A stretch of 64,000 bases of DNA, taken from the NCBI GenBank assembly GCA_963555705.1, contig OY743174.1, forward strand, positions 63,138,234 to 63,202,233, written 5' to 3'. The stretch is from Ligustrum vulgare (Eukaryota > Streptophyta > Magnoliopsida > Lamiales > Oleaceae). A model generated the notes under the pieces. The model had not been told where the DNA came from, ran no database searches, and worked only from the letters and a program-made list of their open reading frames with translations. Below, one piece after another: positions 31,578 through 44,703 of this stretch (within the stretch, counting starts at the first letter, position 1; each line of letters begins with the position of its first letter). The translations under genes were made by a program, and so were the position numbers.

Positions 31578-34500
31578 ATGGGCAGCATATCAGGGCTTCG
31601 CCCGCCGCAATTCTCGGAGGTTCATGATCTTATTACAAATTTTCATATCTATCATAATTCCTTTCGTCTGTTTCAATTTCAGTGCCTCCCCCCGAAATTA
31701 TCTTTGAAGCACAAGATACAGCATCGCTTGCATTGCAGACTTTTCTTCTATGCTTGTGCCTACTGTTATGGAACTATCAACTAGCTACTAATAATTTCCT
31801 TATCCTTTTGGTTGTAATAGGACCCAACCTGGCTCCCAGGATGGCTTCAGCAATGTGATTTTCAACCATTAAGTGTCGAGGTCATCGACAAAGAACACAC
31901 AACTTCTCAGCGGAGTGTTGAGGTAAATACATTACTAGTTGTTTTTATGTTCTTGTTTCTGGGAGTATTTATGGAGCTTCGTCTGTGGACAATTTGATTG
32001 ATTAGAATATATGTTTACATTTTAATATATATTATTGACCTGGCCTCTGGTCAAGTTGATTTATAGGAGAAAATACATACAAGTTTTATTTTTGATCAAG
32101 TGTGAAGAATTTTTTGCAGTACTTTTACTAAAATTTGAAACTCAAATTTTTTTTAGAGGTGGAAGAAAGTAATGCTTTGTGCAAGTGGATGAAATTTGCA
32201 TCTTTTAGTTTAGCTTAGCAACTGCCTAGAAGATGTTTATGCTCAGCAATAACCTTCTTTAACTCAGGGGGTATCACATGTCGTTTATATAGTTGAAAAT
32301 GCTCAGTTCTTTTGCTGATAATGTGGAATTAAACTAGTGAATGTTTTTATTTTTAGCCAAAAATGTTTGAATGGCATAGTTTTTTCAAATTGTGGACGGA
32401 TTTTTACCAAGTTTCCTTGCATTTGGATAGAGATTGCAGTTTCATCAGGATAACAGACGTGAAGGGGAATCAGTGATAGATAAAGGTGGATTTGTGATTG
32501 GTCAATTGTTTCTATCAGGAAATGATAGTTCACCATTTACTTGTGCTCAATCTACAGAAAATGTAAGTTCCTTCTGGTAATGTGATTCTAATTCAGTAAC
32601 TAATTCGTATGATATATACATCATTGGAAATGTTGTGATTATATAATTTTCATTTTATGTCGGTGACTTTTATTTTCAATTCCTGGAGATTTATGTACTC
32701 CTTTTAAGAGGTATAGCATCTTTCTGAGAAGATCGCCATAGAGGTCCAGGAGCAAATTTCATACACCTATGCATACTATGATGGACGCATTGATTTTCTC
32801 TTCTTTTACACTGAATTTCTTGAATTGATTACGTTGTGTTTGTAATTCACTGATTGTTCTGGAAATTTATAATTTTAGGCTTCTTTAGAATGCAACAAAT
32901 CATTTCGGGTTATTGGATTGTTGACTATCTTGAAGGCACTACATTTCTTAAGAAATTCTTGTTATCCACAAAACAATGTGTTGACTCTTGAAGCGGAGTA
33001 ATCTATTTCATAACTAATAATCTTTAGAAATCAAGATATTATTATATGTTGGTTCTATTAATTATTAAGTTTTTCACACACTTTGCTAGACAAAAAAAAA
33101 TTATTATATGAGAAAATAGCTCTCTTTATCCTTTTAGGGAAGTCTCTGCTTCCATATTTGTTCCGGGGGCCTTCGGGACTCAGATAGTCGGTCACTCCCC
33201 ATGAGTGTAGGGTTTGAAGAAGAGTAACTTTCTCAACTATATTGATGTACATAAACGTGGATCTACAATCAAGTAAAAGACAACAAAGGATTGTAATCTT
33301 TATTCTCAAACTTGTTCTTTCTCCTAACTTTTTGTGAATGCATTATCTTTTTGGACCCGTTCTGTAGCTTGAAATTTATAAATCCACCTAAAACTCAGCT
33401 ATACCTATGAACTTTCTCTTTCGAAGGTGGTATACTCTCCTCTTCATCTGTCACTGGATGGCAATTCAGAGAAGACTCTAACTACTGACACAAATCAAAC
33501 GGAGTTGGAATGTCCTTTTGTCATGCAACCTATTCAAACTTCCAGAGTTCTACAGGGGAAGGTGGATGAATTAAGTCCAAGCCATAATTCTAGTGCAATA
33601 TTTTTGTCTTCGATGGCGCAGTTGGAAAAACCACCTGACAAGAATGAATCATTGAAGCATGAAGAAAATGTGAAATCTTCTGAAGCTTCTACTACTGCAC
33701 TTGAACTGAGTATAGCAGCATCTGAAGCACTGGTAATTCATGAAATAATCAGTAATGACCCGTTTATGAAATATTCTCTGGCTTCATCTATACTTGAAGC
33801 TACCCTTCAGGTTAAACAAGCCCGGTTGGAAGTTTGGAGAAACACCTTCAGCAACTCAGTCAATGAAATAAGTGAAATTGATCACCTATCAGACATGGAT
33901 GATACGACTATGGAAGATGCATACAAAGATATTGGGATTCGTTTTGATGACTCTCATGGCATTGAGTTAAGTGTGTCTCAAGTTAAGGATACTCTTGACT
34001 CCGAATCTGATGCAAATAAGTACGGGGTAGGTGCTTCTGCAATTGATTGTGGTAAAACTAGCTATATAAGTCCTAAACAAAGAATGGGAGTTGTTTTACA
34101 TGATGACATGCAAGCAACAGAGGGTTTTACATTAAAAAGTTTTGATGGGAACAAACTAAAGAAAGTTCAAAAAGCTTCTGATTGGGGTTTGGGTTCTACC
34201 AGTGTGGGATGCCACAATGATAGCCTGGAGCTTATTCCAGCAGAGAAAAATTTTGATTGTTCAACTTCAATAGAGGTATAAAAATGTAATCATCCATCAT
34301 CATCGTCGTCATCATCATCATCGTTGTCATTAAATTGTCATTTAACATTTCTTTGTCATCTATAACCATTGTTCCATGTGATGTCACTTTTCACTTTTTG
34401 GTTGTATTAAAATCCCCCACCCCTCTGTGACTTGCTCGAACTTCTATGTCTTCGAAATTCATGTGTGCACTTAGAGAATTTTCTTCATTTTCAATTATGT

Positions 34501-37500
34501 AAAGCTTTGTGACTTGTTTAACTTCCTTTATACAGAAAGTCAATGTGACCATTGCAGGAATTGATTCATTTCTAGCAAATGTAAACTCTTCTCCAACTGA
34601 GAATCATCAAGAAGATGGTAAAGTTAGAGAGATCTACTTCCTTATTCTGCTTTCTTGTTCACTGTTAGCAAATGATGATGTTTCCTAACCTGTGGTTTTC
34701 CTTTACTCTAACAGAACAACATAATAACTTGTCAAATATTTTTGAAGAGAGATTCCAGAGCCGCTGGTATGGTGGTTGGACGTGGAAGGTATGTATCAAG
34801 TTGTGATATTTTTTTTATCATGGTACTTACCGCTTGATCCTGTTTAGCTCTTTCGTGCACCATATGCTCTTATGACAGGTTCATTCTCCAATGCTTCAAC
34901 TGTTTCAATTTAGAGGTGAAGAATGTGTTTGCATAGCTTCTTTCTTTAATCTTCTATTGTGATTTAGAATTTTGGTTCCACGTCTATAATTCATCATTTT
35001 GTTGCAATTGATATGTTTATTGTTGCCTGTGCTAAACAACCAAGAAAAATCATCCTTTTTTTGGTGCAAAAATAGCCATATGCAAAAAATAAAACTAAAA
35101 ATCCTCTAATATGTCACTATTACTAATGAAGACTAGTTATGTTTTTTTCTTTTGAAGATTTGGTGGGATTTCTTAGAAAGCACTTCAGGCTTCTAAGCTT
35201 GTTGTGGATATTTCCCCTTTTCCACTTGGAAAATTAGGATTTTTTCCTGTGACATCAAAACAAGATTCGAGTATTCTTTTGTTCTTAACGAAATTGAAAT
35301 GATGACTTGGTATGCAACCATTTCTTACTTGAACATAAATAGATCATAATGAAGAACTTTTCGGTCTTGCACTTCCCATATTGCTATAAATTTATATGAC
35401 CTGCATATTTTTACCAAACTGATTGCCTACATATAGTTTGATTTTGCATTAAATAAAGTTTTGCTCTCCAGTTATTCATTTACCTTATTTTTTTCTGTTT
35501 AGACTTTCTGTTTAAACTGATGTATATTCCTTTCTTTCTTTCTTTTTCTTTCTTATTGTTTTCCACTCAGCCGAGGGAAGTGAAATGTTTTGCTACAATG
35601 AGACATAACATCCCAGAACCTTTTGTTTGCGAGACAAGCTTTTTATCAGAATCAGCAGATGTTGCTCCAGATGAGAATTCTTTTGTGCAGAATCAGGATA
35701 AAAGGAACGTTGCAGCTTCTCAGTCAAGTATACCTTCTGAAGATCTTTGTAACAAGGCAAAGGATGGATTATTACTTTCTCAAGATATTGGACAACCTTC
35801 CAGTGCATCTCTCATGGACCCTCTTTGCTCTCTTGTACCTTGTAGTATTTCTGAAAATGTATGTTCGTCAGCTCTAGATCCCGACAACATCTTTCTTCCT
35901 AGACGTGTCAGCATTGCAACTGAACATGCAACAGACAATTTGCCAAGGACCTCAGCTTCAAATGATGATTTAGGTCAGGGAGAAGTTGCTGTGGCAATGT
36001 CTAGTAACAAAGAGTCACAACACCAAGTTCGTAGGCTACACACATCACTTAGAAATTATAGCCTACTATTGCCTAGCCATTCAACCCTCTTGGAGAAAGA
36101 AAGTCCTCAGGGGAGATTGTTCTTGATAGACGGCAATGCTAAATTGACTTCCCTAGAAAGATGTTTCAGTAACTGTGAAGAGGCTGCAAAGGTTAAGGCC
36201 GGGTTTCCTGTTTTGCAGAAAGAGAAAAAGAGATCTCCCCTAACTCTTGAATTAAACCTCGAAACAGACCAAAGTTTCTGGGTTTCTAATTGTTCTACTT
36301 ATGATCGTGGTGAAGAAAATCTGAATAAGATGGCACTACCAGAAAGTAATATGGAATATTATCCAGATGAGAACCTACAGAAGGCACAGTTGAAAAGCAA
36401 AAATAAAATTGTCAATCCATTTTCAGCACCAAAGCGTGTAAGCTTTCGAGAAACCGAAATTAATATTCCAGAGAAGAAGAAACTTCGAAGGCTGCAAACA
36501 GCGTCAAAAACTTGTAAGGGAATCTACATTTAGCCTCTATCTTCAGAACTGTCAGAAGTTTATCCAGTAACTACTCTGTTTTCATCTGTGTAGGTTATTC
36601 TACAAGACCTGCTAAAAAAGTGAGGCGTTCCAATCTATATTTTGAATCCAGATCTCAACAGACAAAACACTATCCGGTGAAGTATTTTGGTGAAGACAGG
36701 AAGAGGTTAATATTTCAAAATATGGAATTCATGATTACTGGATTTTCTCGTCCCAAGGAAAAGGAAATTGCAGGTCTCATTATAAAATATGGTGGCATGG
36801 TTCTGTCTGATATACCATCTCCAAATCTTAGGAGAAAGAGAAACTCTGGGTTTGAGCCTCGGGTCCTTCCTATTGTTATATGCTTGAAGAAGGTCAGTCA
36901 CTAAAAAGTATTGATTTTTATTTGCTTTCTTTTCAATGTTGAACTTTCCTTTTTTCTCTGAATTCGTTGGACTGATTGTCAAGAAAAAGAAATAAAAAAT
37001 AAAAAATTGAAATAACGCTTTTGTTATAGGTAAGAACCTCAAAAATTTATAGCCCGTTAAATAACCTAAGTACCGGATGGTTCACCCACAAATTTTTATT
37101 TATTTATTTATGTAACTTTTTGTACACCGGTTCGGCTCCTTATCTTTTCCAATACAATGCCCTGGCTTGTTTTAAAACATTGGTTAATCCAACTGATTTT
37201 TTATTAATGCATTTAGATATAAAATTGATATAAGTTGTGATATTTGAATTTAATTTGGTGTATCTAGAGTGGTCTCAAATCTAACATGTGATCTCGTTAT
37301 CTCAGCTACAAACAATACCATTCTTGTATGGATGTGCAGTGATGGCCTTTATTCTTAAAGTTGATTGGCTTACTGATTCAATTGCAGCAGGTTTAATCTT
37401 GCCACCTGAAAAGTATGTCCTTTAACATGCCCAGATTTATATTTTTCTAGTCTACATTTGTACTCACAACTTTATTTCGTAGGTATTTCAGTGAAACACC

Positions 37501-40500
37501 AACTATACGACATATAGACATTATTGCTGTTTCTTTGAATTTCTATATTGCCGATCACTGGGTGCGCTCTAGAAAATTGAAATTAGGAATGAGTGATTGA
37601 TCATCTGGTTTATAGTTTATCAAATTAATGCTTGACATACACTTGAATCAAAATTCCATAATTGTAAGAAAAGGAAAGTAAAAAGAGGATTATCTATAGT
37701 ATAGAAGATATTCTTCTTGGTTGATTAAATGGAAATGAAAGTGATCTTTTACTTTCTGTAACAAAGACGTGCACAAAAAATTCTCAACACTTGATACATG
37801 CTAATGATGTAAATTTTGGGCTACTGAAAATATGAAGGCGATTTGTGTCGACTTCAATTTGTTGTCCTCCTTCACCCTTTTCATCTTCTTCTTATAACAG
37901 AGCTTCCTTCAGTTTGCCAGTTTTAGCCGCCCTTTCCTCAGCTTACATTGTTGCTTCCTTCCCTTTACGTTAGCTAGATTCTTGGATGATTGCCTTCATA
38001 TTCCGCCTGATGCGTTGGTCAATTTGGTGAGTATAGTTGGTGTTCGCTAGTTATTGCCATCCTATATCCATACTGTAACATGTCATCATTTCAAAGGTGA
38101 GCTGAGATTGTCCATTATAATCTATCGATGAGAGAAATGAACAAAATTCTACTTTGTTCATTCCCACAAACTGTGCCTTGACACCTTGTGGCTCTTGTTG
38201 ATCTTATATCAGATCTCTTCTTTTATACATTTAAAAACCCACATAAGTTCATTCATACGGGTTGATGGTGAATTTCTCTTGATTGTCGTGTCTGTCGTTT
38301 TATAATTATTGAGTTTAGGTAGTATATGCTATCCGTCATTCTATAGAGACTCCTTTCTGAGTCTACTTCTTTATCTTCCTGGTCTTTTTACAATGATGAG
38401 ACTACTCTGATAAATTAAAATTATATGAAATCTACTGTTGTTTTTCCAGAGGTCTTTTACCTCACTTGTTTCGTTACTCACATCCTAAGTTGATTTAACT
38501 TTTCAGATATATGATCTTACCCCAAAAAGTCAGCGGGGCGCATATCCAAGGTCACACAAAAAGCTATCCCTTAATTTTTGACAATATGGGGTTCATGATT
38601 CATGGAAAACCCAAAATATTCACCAAAATGGAGATCATTGTCAAGGTAAAGGCTTGCTTGCATGGTAGAGTGAAGATGTTTACTTTTTGCTTACCTTCTT
38701 CTTGGAAATTGCTTTTATATTTATTTCATTAAGCCCTTGTTTGATGGAGATTAAAATCAAATCTTAGCAAATTTTGCTAAAAGTTGATGAGATGTGTGGT
38801 TAAAAAGGTTTGAGACCCATAAAATATGTAGTTATAATTAATTGTTGACTTTGACTTTGATAACTAGCTAAATTAAAATCTAAATCATACAAGGGCTAAG
38901 ATTGGTGACATTGGGATTAGAAATATAAAAAGGAAAAGGAAAATCATACAATTTCGATGATAATCGGAAGAACCAATTGCATTATTAGCATTCTGTACAT
39001 TAATATTGATAAGTTTTTGTATGTATTTCAGTCTAGATAACCTTTGAAGTTACACATTGAGGATACATGGTATAAAAGCAAATGGTAGGTTTACGTCTCA
39101 TTTTTGTGCCACGGAAGCACAAAAACTCTAAATAACAAAAACATAATATTTACTCTCTAAGTATTCTACAAAGATTTTCTATCAAGTTCCAAAGTCATGA
39201 ACTTTGATACCTGAAAGAACTAAAGCTTCAGTTTAGTCAGGAGTGAAGAATGATGCAGTTTAGTAAACTAACCTTAAAGAAAGCCTTTAAATATCCAATA
39301 TTCTTGCATGTACATTATCTACATGCATCTTGATGGATTTTCTTTTATCTGTTTTTATTTTTCTGAATATGTTGCCTAAAAGTATCAAGGCAAGGTATGT
39401 ACTTTGACGAATTCTTTAATGAGATGTTAAGGTGTACAAATATACATAATGAATGGATAAAGAGTATGGTACCTATTTATAAGAGTAAAGGAGTTATTAA
39501 AGATTGTGCTTAATGTCAAGGCTTGAATAAAGTGTGTTATGATTCCTATATACAAGGGTAAGGGAGTTATTCAAGATTGTACAAAATTTCAAGGCTTCAG
39601 GTTCATGAATTGTACTACAAACGTATGGGAGATGAGGATTAAATGTAAATAAAGGTTTATTTTAGAGGTGTTAAAGAACTGGTTTTGGATTATATGAGGG
39701 GATATGTTATTGAAGCTCTTTACAAATTTCAATATTTGATGAAAAATTTAAAGAAAGACAACAAGACTTGTATTTATTGTTTTCTAATGATATGGTCTTA
39801 GTTGATAAGATTACAAAGAAATAAATCATAATTTAGAATTTTGGAGGAAAACTTTAAAATTCAAGTGTTTAACGTAAGGCAAAACCATGATATGTTACAT
39901 GCCACTTAGTCATGGTATAACACTGATGGTAGAATCAAAATAGAGTATCATTTGTCCCCATATAGTTAAAAGTTCAAATATACAAAGAGAGAGACTTATA
40001 GAAAATGTGATGCATAGGATTAGAGTTAGATGGGCAAATGGAATATTGGATATACCATGTGCTGCCTTCATATTTTGAGTTCGAAGGCGTTCCCTTAAGC
40101 CATAGAAACGCACCAGTCTCGATTCAAATCAAGGTTTATCTTGGCAAAAATAATAGTTCTTTTATTGCTTGGTTTGTATAGTTTGTCAATTAGGTTTAGA
40201 ATGCTTGCCATTTAGGGGAAAAATAATTGTAACATTAAGCGTTTCTGAAGTTTTTTGGATCAAGTGCATGCTTGAGTATCAGTACGGTGTTCTAGGGGTA
40301 ACCTTGATTTCTTCTATTTTAAGTTCTCCCTCTTATTAGCAGCAGCTCGTACCTATGCAGCTGGCATATGTTTTTTTCATGTCGATTAATCAGGTTCTAA
40401 TCCTTGTACATTTTTCGAGATCAATCACTCGCATTTAAATGTCTCATCTTCACCTATTAATACTCACTTTGAAACCCCCCTAGTTTCAATATATTCATCA

Positions 40501-41278
40501 TTGTTCCAACCCCAAGAGATGACAAAAACAGTATAACTTTTTCTACCCTCCAAAACTATATACAGCTCTGACTTTTTGATAGCCAACAGCACACTAGTGG
40601 CTGTACTTAATATTTGTTTAAATACCTTTGCTGGACTAAAAATTTCCTGAAGTAAATGGCCTTCTTGCTATAAACTGATGTTTAGTGTCCTTTGCATCTT
40701 ACTTAAATCTCATGGCCCATTGTTTGTAATTTGTCAATTTTGCTTACCCATTTTCTTCAATGAAAAGATTATGAAATAATTTTTGCCTTGTTTTAATCTG
40801 TTGGTTTCTCAGCATGGTGGCGGTCAGGTTTTCAAAACTCTCCAAAGTTTAGTCCAGAGTCTTGAAGCCGGAAGAATTTCAATGGGTTTTGTTATTGCTG
40901 ATGAGAATAATGCATCTCGTCACTTGAAGCATTGTACCAAGGAGCAGAACATTCCAATGGTGGTCAGTCTTAATCATTGCCACTGTTAACGCTCTAATTA
41001 AGATCAAATAAAGCCCCAGAAGCACAATCAAATTTGAAAATTGCTGTTAGATTGTACATTTTTATTGATTGAGACATTGAGTACATTAGCTACACTCAGA
41101 TTCCATGTTCATCCAACTGAATATTATTGATTATTTAATGCAGCCAGTTAACTGGATCATAAAGTGCTTGTATGCCGGAAAGCTTCCATCATTGAAGGAG
41201 AAGAAGAATCCACGTCATGTTCCACCTAATAAGCTTCTTGAACTCCGAGATTGCATGGATTTGAGTGAAGAAATATGA
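31578..41278 (+). CDS. Tandem-BRCT nuclear protein (53BP1-like), 12 coding exons, 1014 aa
   Basis: Exons: 31578-31619, 31821-31922, 32440-32562, 33427-34275, 34536-34617, 34715-34788, 35571-36513, 36594-36892, 37306-37412, 38507-38645, 40813-40962, 41144-41278. All phases agree and all borders are GT-AG, giving 3045 nt. The N terminus reads FSEDPTWLPGWLQ. Residues about 50-760 are low-complexity, Ser-rich and acidic, with six SQ dipeptides. The C terminus (about 775-1005) has two BRCT repeats: LIFQNMEFMITGFS...IIKYGGMVL and IPFLYGCAVMAFILKVDWLTDSI-AG, then VFKTLQSLVQSL-AGRISMGFVIAD and MVPVNWIIKCLYAGKLPS. The closing W-IKCL motif and arrangement resemble the TP53BP1-type tandem BRCT, a phosphopeptide-binding module in DNA-damage signalling, so a nuclear repair role is inferred. 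Intron 10 carries a MITE and a LINE fragment. No breaks seen. Confidence 0.88.
34294..34334 (+). repeat. TCA/TCG microsatellite in intron 4
   Basis: A run of (TCA)n interrupted by TCG units starts about 20 bases after the exon-4 donor. It lies in the intron and is not translated. Confidence 0.7.
38733..38896. mobile_element. PIF/Harbinger-like MITE in intron 10 of the BRCT gene
   Basis: The ends GCCCTTGTTTGATGGAG and CATACAAGGGC form inverted termini. TAA flanks both sides (38730-38732 and 38897-38899). The interior 'GTTGATGAGATGTGTGGTTA' is shared with the other family copies. Length 164 bp. Confidence 0.8.
39370..40110 (+). pseudogene. RTE-type LINE reverse-transcriptase fragment in intron 10
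   Basis: Broken plus-strand frames read IPIYKGKGVIQDCTKFQGF and later NVMHRIRVRWANG-LDIPC. These match the 'PIYK-KGD-QNC-NYRGI' and 'HRI-AGW-KWR-ASGVLCD' stretches of RTE-clade plant LINEs (RT palm start and the region after it). About 80 bp are tandemly duplicated: the PIYK motif occurs twice, near 39468 and 39545. Many stops; long dead. Confidence 0.7.
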
Positions 41279-41299
41279 ATCTCTCCATTTACAGCTTGT

Positions 41300-41450
41300 G
41301 TAAGTACTTTATGGTGTTTTATAGTTTTCAGGTCTTTCAACGCGATGAAAAACTCGTAGACTATTTGAATCTATTAATTTGATGAAAGTGATAAACTATG
41401 CTTATTGATCTTTAAAAAAGATGCAATCATCATAGTTCTTTTGTTTCCAG
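41300..41450 (+). other. Probable 3'-UTR intron of the BRCT gene
   Basis: CTTGT|GTAAGTAC at 41299/41300 and TTGTTTCCAG|GG at 41450/41451 form a strong donor and acceptor 21 nt after the stop codon (41276-41278). A junction this close to the stop would not be expected to trigger nonsense-mediated decay. Confidence 0.5.
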
Positions 41451-42600
41451 GGTCACAGATAAAACTAAGAAAATCTTGATCTCAAAGTTCCTCCGCTTCA
41501 TGGTTGGAGTCGGGTTGAATCTCCAAAGGGATGGAAGATGTGCTTCACCGAAAATTGGAGCTACAGATGAAGCTAGATGCTCAATGAAAAGTGAGATGGT
41601 GCTTCTGAATGGCAAGACGAGACGGTGAACTAAAATATCCATAGGCCTCAAGGGCCGAGAGTTGCAATTCTGTGGAAATTGCCACTCTAATTGTCACCAA
41701 TCTTGGAAAGTCATAATATATGGAAGCTACAAGGTTCAAATAACAAGAATGTGTATATACATTTTTACCATCCGCAGTATTTAAAACAATTGAGTTATTA
41801 ATGCAAACTCGATCCGATCTCTTTGTATTTTTTTTTTAACATCCGCAGAAATTTCATCATTTTGCTGAATCAAGATATTTCTTACCATGTAGCTACAATG
41901 AAAGGAAGGTATGAATGCAATTATCATAATTGGTATGTACTATGAAAAGTTAGGGCAGGATTTCCCAACTTTTTAAGTGATGCAGTTATAAATCTTCAAC
42001 CACCATAATTTTAAATAATAATAACACAATTGCAGCAGGGAAAATTAGGTAGGGCTATCCAACTTTCCACGTGATGTGGTTATGGATATTCAATATTTGA
42101 AATTGATGTTTTGGATCTCAATAGTTCATGTCCCCAAGTCATTGAAATTGTAATCACGTAAAAGTTTGATGTAAGAGGGCAAAACGGCCAAACCAATTAA
42201 AAATCTTCTGTAATTTAACATAACATAAAATTGTTGATTTTAACGTCTATATATTATTTACTGTTTCATTCATGTAAAGACAAATTTAAATATGTTGAAG
42301 AATCGTAGCTATTTACTCGTAATGCTGGCGTATAATTAGTTAAATAAATGACCACTTCATTTATAAACAACTAATAATATCAAACCATTTTAGAAGCCAT
42401 TACGTACACTGATTCTCGATTTTGAATCCCTAATAAACAATTTTTAAAAACTTGATCCTACAAAGTAACTTTCCATTACACCGTTAATGCTCATTTATTT
42501 AACAATATACATAGGCAGTGGCAGTGGGGGTATCATGCATACATACAAAGACATGTTTGATACAAAGACTCGATTACAATATTTTAAATTTTGTGAATTT
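41451..42600. other. 3' UTR and intergenic gap between convergent genes
   Basis: The first few hundred bases are probably the rest of the BRCT 3' UTR. The remainder is AT-rich with no ORF, repeat or terminal structure that I can support. The two flanking genes converge on this gap. Confidence 0.4.
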
Positions 42601-42673
42601 ATTTTTTATTTTTATTTTTCAGTGTCGTAGAGTCCACAATCCCAGAAGTAATTATTATTGAGTTGATCCACTC

Positions 42674-43678
42674 TTAGAACAATTTGAAGGACAAACCTGA
42701 AGCAGCTAATTTCTCTTCCATGATTTTAGTCAGCCTTTCCACCATGAAGGGGTTGAAATAGTTAACCCAATCTCCCACCTCACCTTTCCTAAACAAGTTC
42801 TTGTTTTCAAAGTGAGCAATGGCACCTTTTCCTTTCTTGTTCACTTCCAACTCTTTCAAATTCTCAAAGCTGCATAATTTTGTTATTTCTTCAATCACTC
42901 CACAATTTTCCTCTTCCAAAGAAAATGGAAATCCCAAGAACTCAGCCAGTTTCTTCATATAAAAGCTAGTGTCTTCCTTCATTTCCTCATATTTTAGAAA
43001 TAAAACTTTGTGGGGTTTTTCTAAACTCTCATGCCAATATCCCAACATATGTTCCCAGTATGGACCATACCCTATAACTCCTCTGCAGTACATATCAAAG
43101 GCTTCTTCAAAAGACAAGGGACCCAGAGATTCAGGCCTTATTTTACCAAGGTAATGCCATATTGAAACAAATGTGTCAAATGGGTTCCTGCACAAGTACA
43201 CAACTTTACTATCTGATTCCCTAACAGATTCAGGCAGTGCCCCAAGAGGAATGTGGGTGGCCAAGAGTCGAGGCGTCGGAAGGGTAGAAAGGTCAGGAAT
43301 TTGATTATTTGCATACAACTTATACTCGAGAAACAGCACAAGTTCATGTGGGTTTGAAGTGAGCAAAGGGTGATTCTTTTGGCAACTATCAATTTTCGCT
43401 CTATTCACTATGGCAAAACACAGTGCTTTCAACCAGGTTGTGCCTGATTTTGGAATTGTTGCAACAATTACATCACTGTCTTTTGCTTTATAGTGATTTT
43501 GAACAGAAATTATGGCCTGAATCTCTTTTGGCTGGCACCAAAATCCCTGGAACAGGTACAAATTTTGTGTTCTCCAGCCTTTTTCTCTTGGGAGTGAGCT
43601 AAGAATTTCTTTGCATTCTGGGGCTATTTCCTCTTCTGCATGTGATGCTCCTGCAATATTGGATGCATTAATAGGCAT
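42674..43678 (-). CDS. Cytosolic sulfotransferase (SOT family), intact, single exon, 334 aa
   Basis: It transfers sulfate from PAPS to a hydroxyl group of a small acceptor (flavonols, brassinosteroids, hydroxyjasmonate, desulfoglucosinolates or others; the acceptor cannot be told here). Diagnostic parts: the 5'-phosphosulfate loop IPKSGTTWLKAL at residues 75-86, the catalytic His in THIPLGALPES at 142, the 3'-phosphate-binding segment CRNPFDTFVSIWHY at 163-176, YEEMKED at 230-236, and the C-terminal PAPS/dimer motif FRKGEVGDWVNYF at 296-308. The length is normal for plant SOTs, most of which lack introns. The ATG at 43678 precedes a typical variable N terminus ending SSLPREKGW. A TATA box lies about 70 bp upstream, and a MITE lies about 430 bp upstream. 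Confidence 0.96.
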   Translation of the reverse strand: MPINASNIAGASHAEEEIAPECKEILSSLPREKGWRTQNLYLFQGFWCQPKEIQAIISVQNHYKAKDSDVIVATIPKSGTTWLKALCFAIVNRAKIDSCQKNHPLLTSNPHELVLFLEYKLYANNQIPDLSTLPTPRLLATHIPLGALPESVRESDSKVVYLCRNPFDTFVSIWHYLGKIRPESLGPLSFEEAFDMYCRGVIGYGPYWEHMLGYWHESLEKPHKVLFLKYEEMKEDTSFYMKKLAEFLGFPFSLEEENCGVIEEITKLCSFENLKELEVNKKGKGAIAHFENKNLFRKGEVGDWVNYFNPFMVERLTKIMEEKLAASGLSFKLF

Positions 43679-43745
43679 ATTTTAGTACTCGAGTTATGGA
43701 GAAAAAATTGCAATTTGAGTTCAAATTCAGGCCACGAGAAAATTC

Positions 43746-43753
43746 TATTTATA
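43746..43753 (-). promoter_or_regulatory. TATA box of the sulfotransferase gene
   Basis: On the minus strand the sequence reads TATAAATA, 68-75 bp upstream of the ATG at 43678, consistent with a short 5' UTR. Confidence 0.65.
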
Positions 43754-44107
43754 ATACACTGCTGTTCCATAGGCAAATTCTGTAATTTTTCAAAATCATA
43801 TTCATGCATCATGAACGATGAAAACGTGCATGAATATGTAATCTAAGGACCACCTCAATAAACCAAGCAAAAAGCAAGTTGTAAGGGTTTCCTAGCTTCC
43901 TTTTTATTTCACAAACCTAAATTTCATTGACAAGCCCATCACTCCAATTTAATGTTTTCACATGCAAGCTGGCAAATCACATTATTTTATTATTAAAAAT
44001 TTAAAACCCATATAGTTATTGATAATAATAATTATAACGATAGTAAGTATTAAGATACAATTTCTCATTGGAACATCCCAACAATTTTGACACTTAAATT
44101 GCTTAGT

Positions 44108-44294
44108 CCCTATTTGACAACCTTTTTTTTTTTTTCCAAAACCCTTTTTTTCCGTACTTATTTTTAACCACACATCCACGCAATTAAATAATTTGCACAT
44201 AAATCTCAAATTTTTCCTACTTTATAATCACGCATTCTTAAAAAATTCACTATTCAAAATATCAATTTCTCTTTAAAATGGTTGTCAATCTGGG
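44108..44294. mobile_element. MITE upstream of the sulfotransferase gene
   Basis: The left end CCCTATTTGACAACC and right end GGTTGTCAATCTGGG are inverted repeats 187 bp apart. The interior 'TTTTAACCACACATCCACGC' resembles the other 'tttggcaaa' MITEs nearby. The target duplication is not clear. Confidence 0.6.
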
Positions 44295-44703
44295 TCTTTT
44301 ATTATATATATTTTGAATTTTGATACTCACATAACTCTCATCGTCTATCTGCTCAATGTATTATCAAACTCGTTAGCTGCCATGTTATTATTTTTCTTAT
44401 TGGACTCATTGTATGTAGGAAGGATCTATTTCTTTTACTCAACAGTAAGTAGTACCAATATATGTAAATGTTTAACATTTTTCCCAATATATTTAATAGC
44501 TAAAGAGCTAAGTTTGAAAAAATATGTATTGACTTTTAATAAATGTAGGGAGGGGCAAATTCTAACTAAGCTAGCACGACGTGGTCTGTCTATCTTGCCG
44601 TGTATAGATTTTGCCATCTTCGGGCCTAACTCCACCGGGCCACCGGCCAACATTTGTAAGACGCGTGTATATGACTACTATACTAGTCTATATTCATAAT
44701 ATT

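Noticed and set aside
32887..33000. Possible extra exon between BRCT exons 3 and 4
   Set aside because: An acceptor-like ATTTTAG is present, but exons 3 and 4 already join in phase and the segment has no matching donor keeping the frame.
37484..37492. Possible microexon or alternative acceptor TTTCGTAG|GTATTTCAG in the BRCT gene
   Set aside because: Joining exon 9 (ends 37412) directly to 38507 keeps the frame; including this would disturb it.
44313..44699. 128-aa ORF with a hydrophobic N terminus
   Set aside because: It spans the edge between intergenic DNA and the Copia-like LTR, has no homology pattern I know, and reads through low-complexity sequence.
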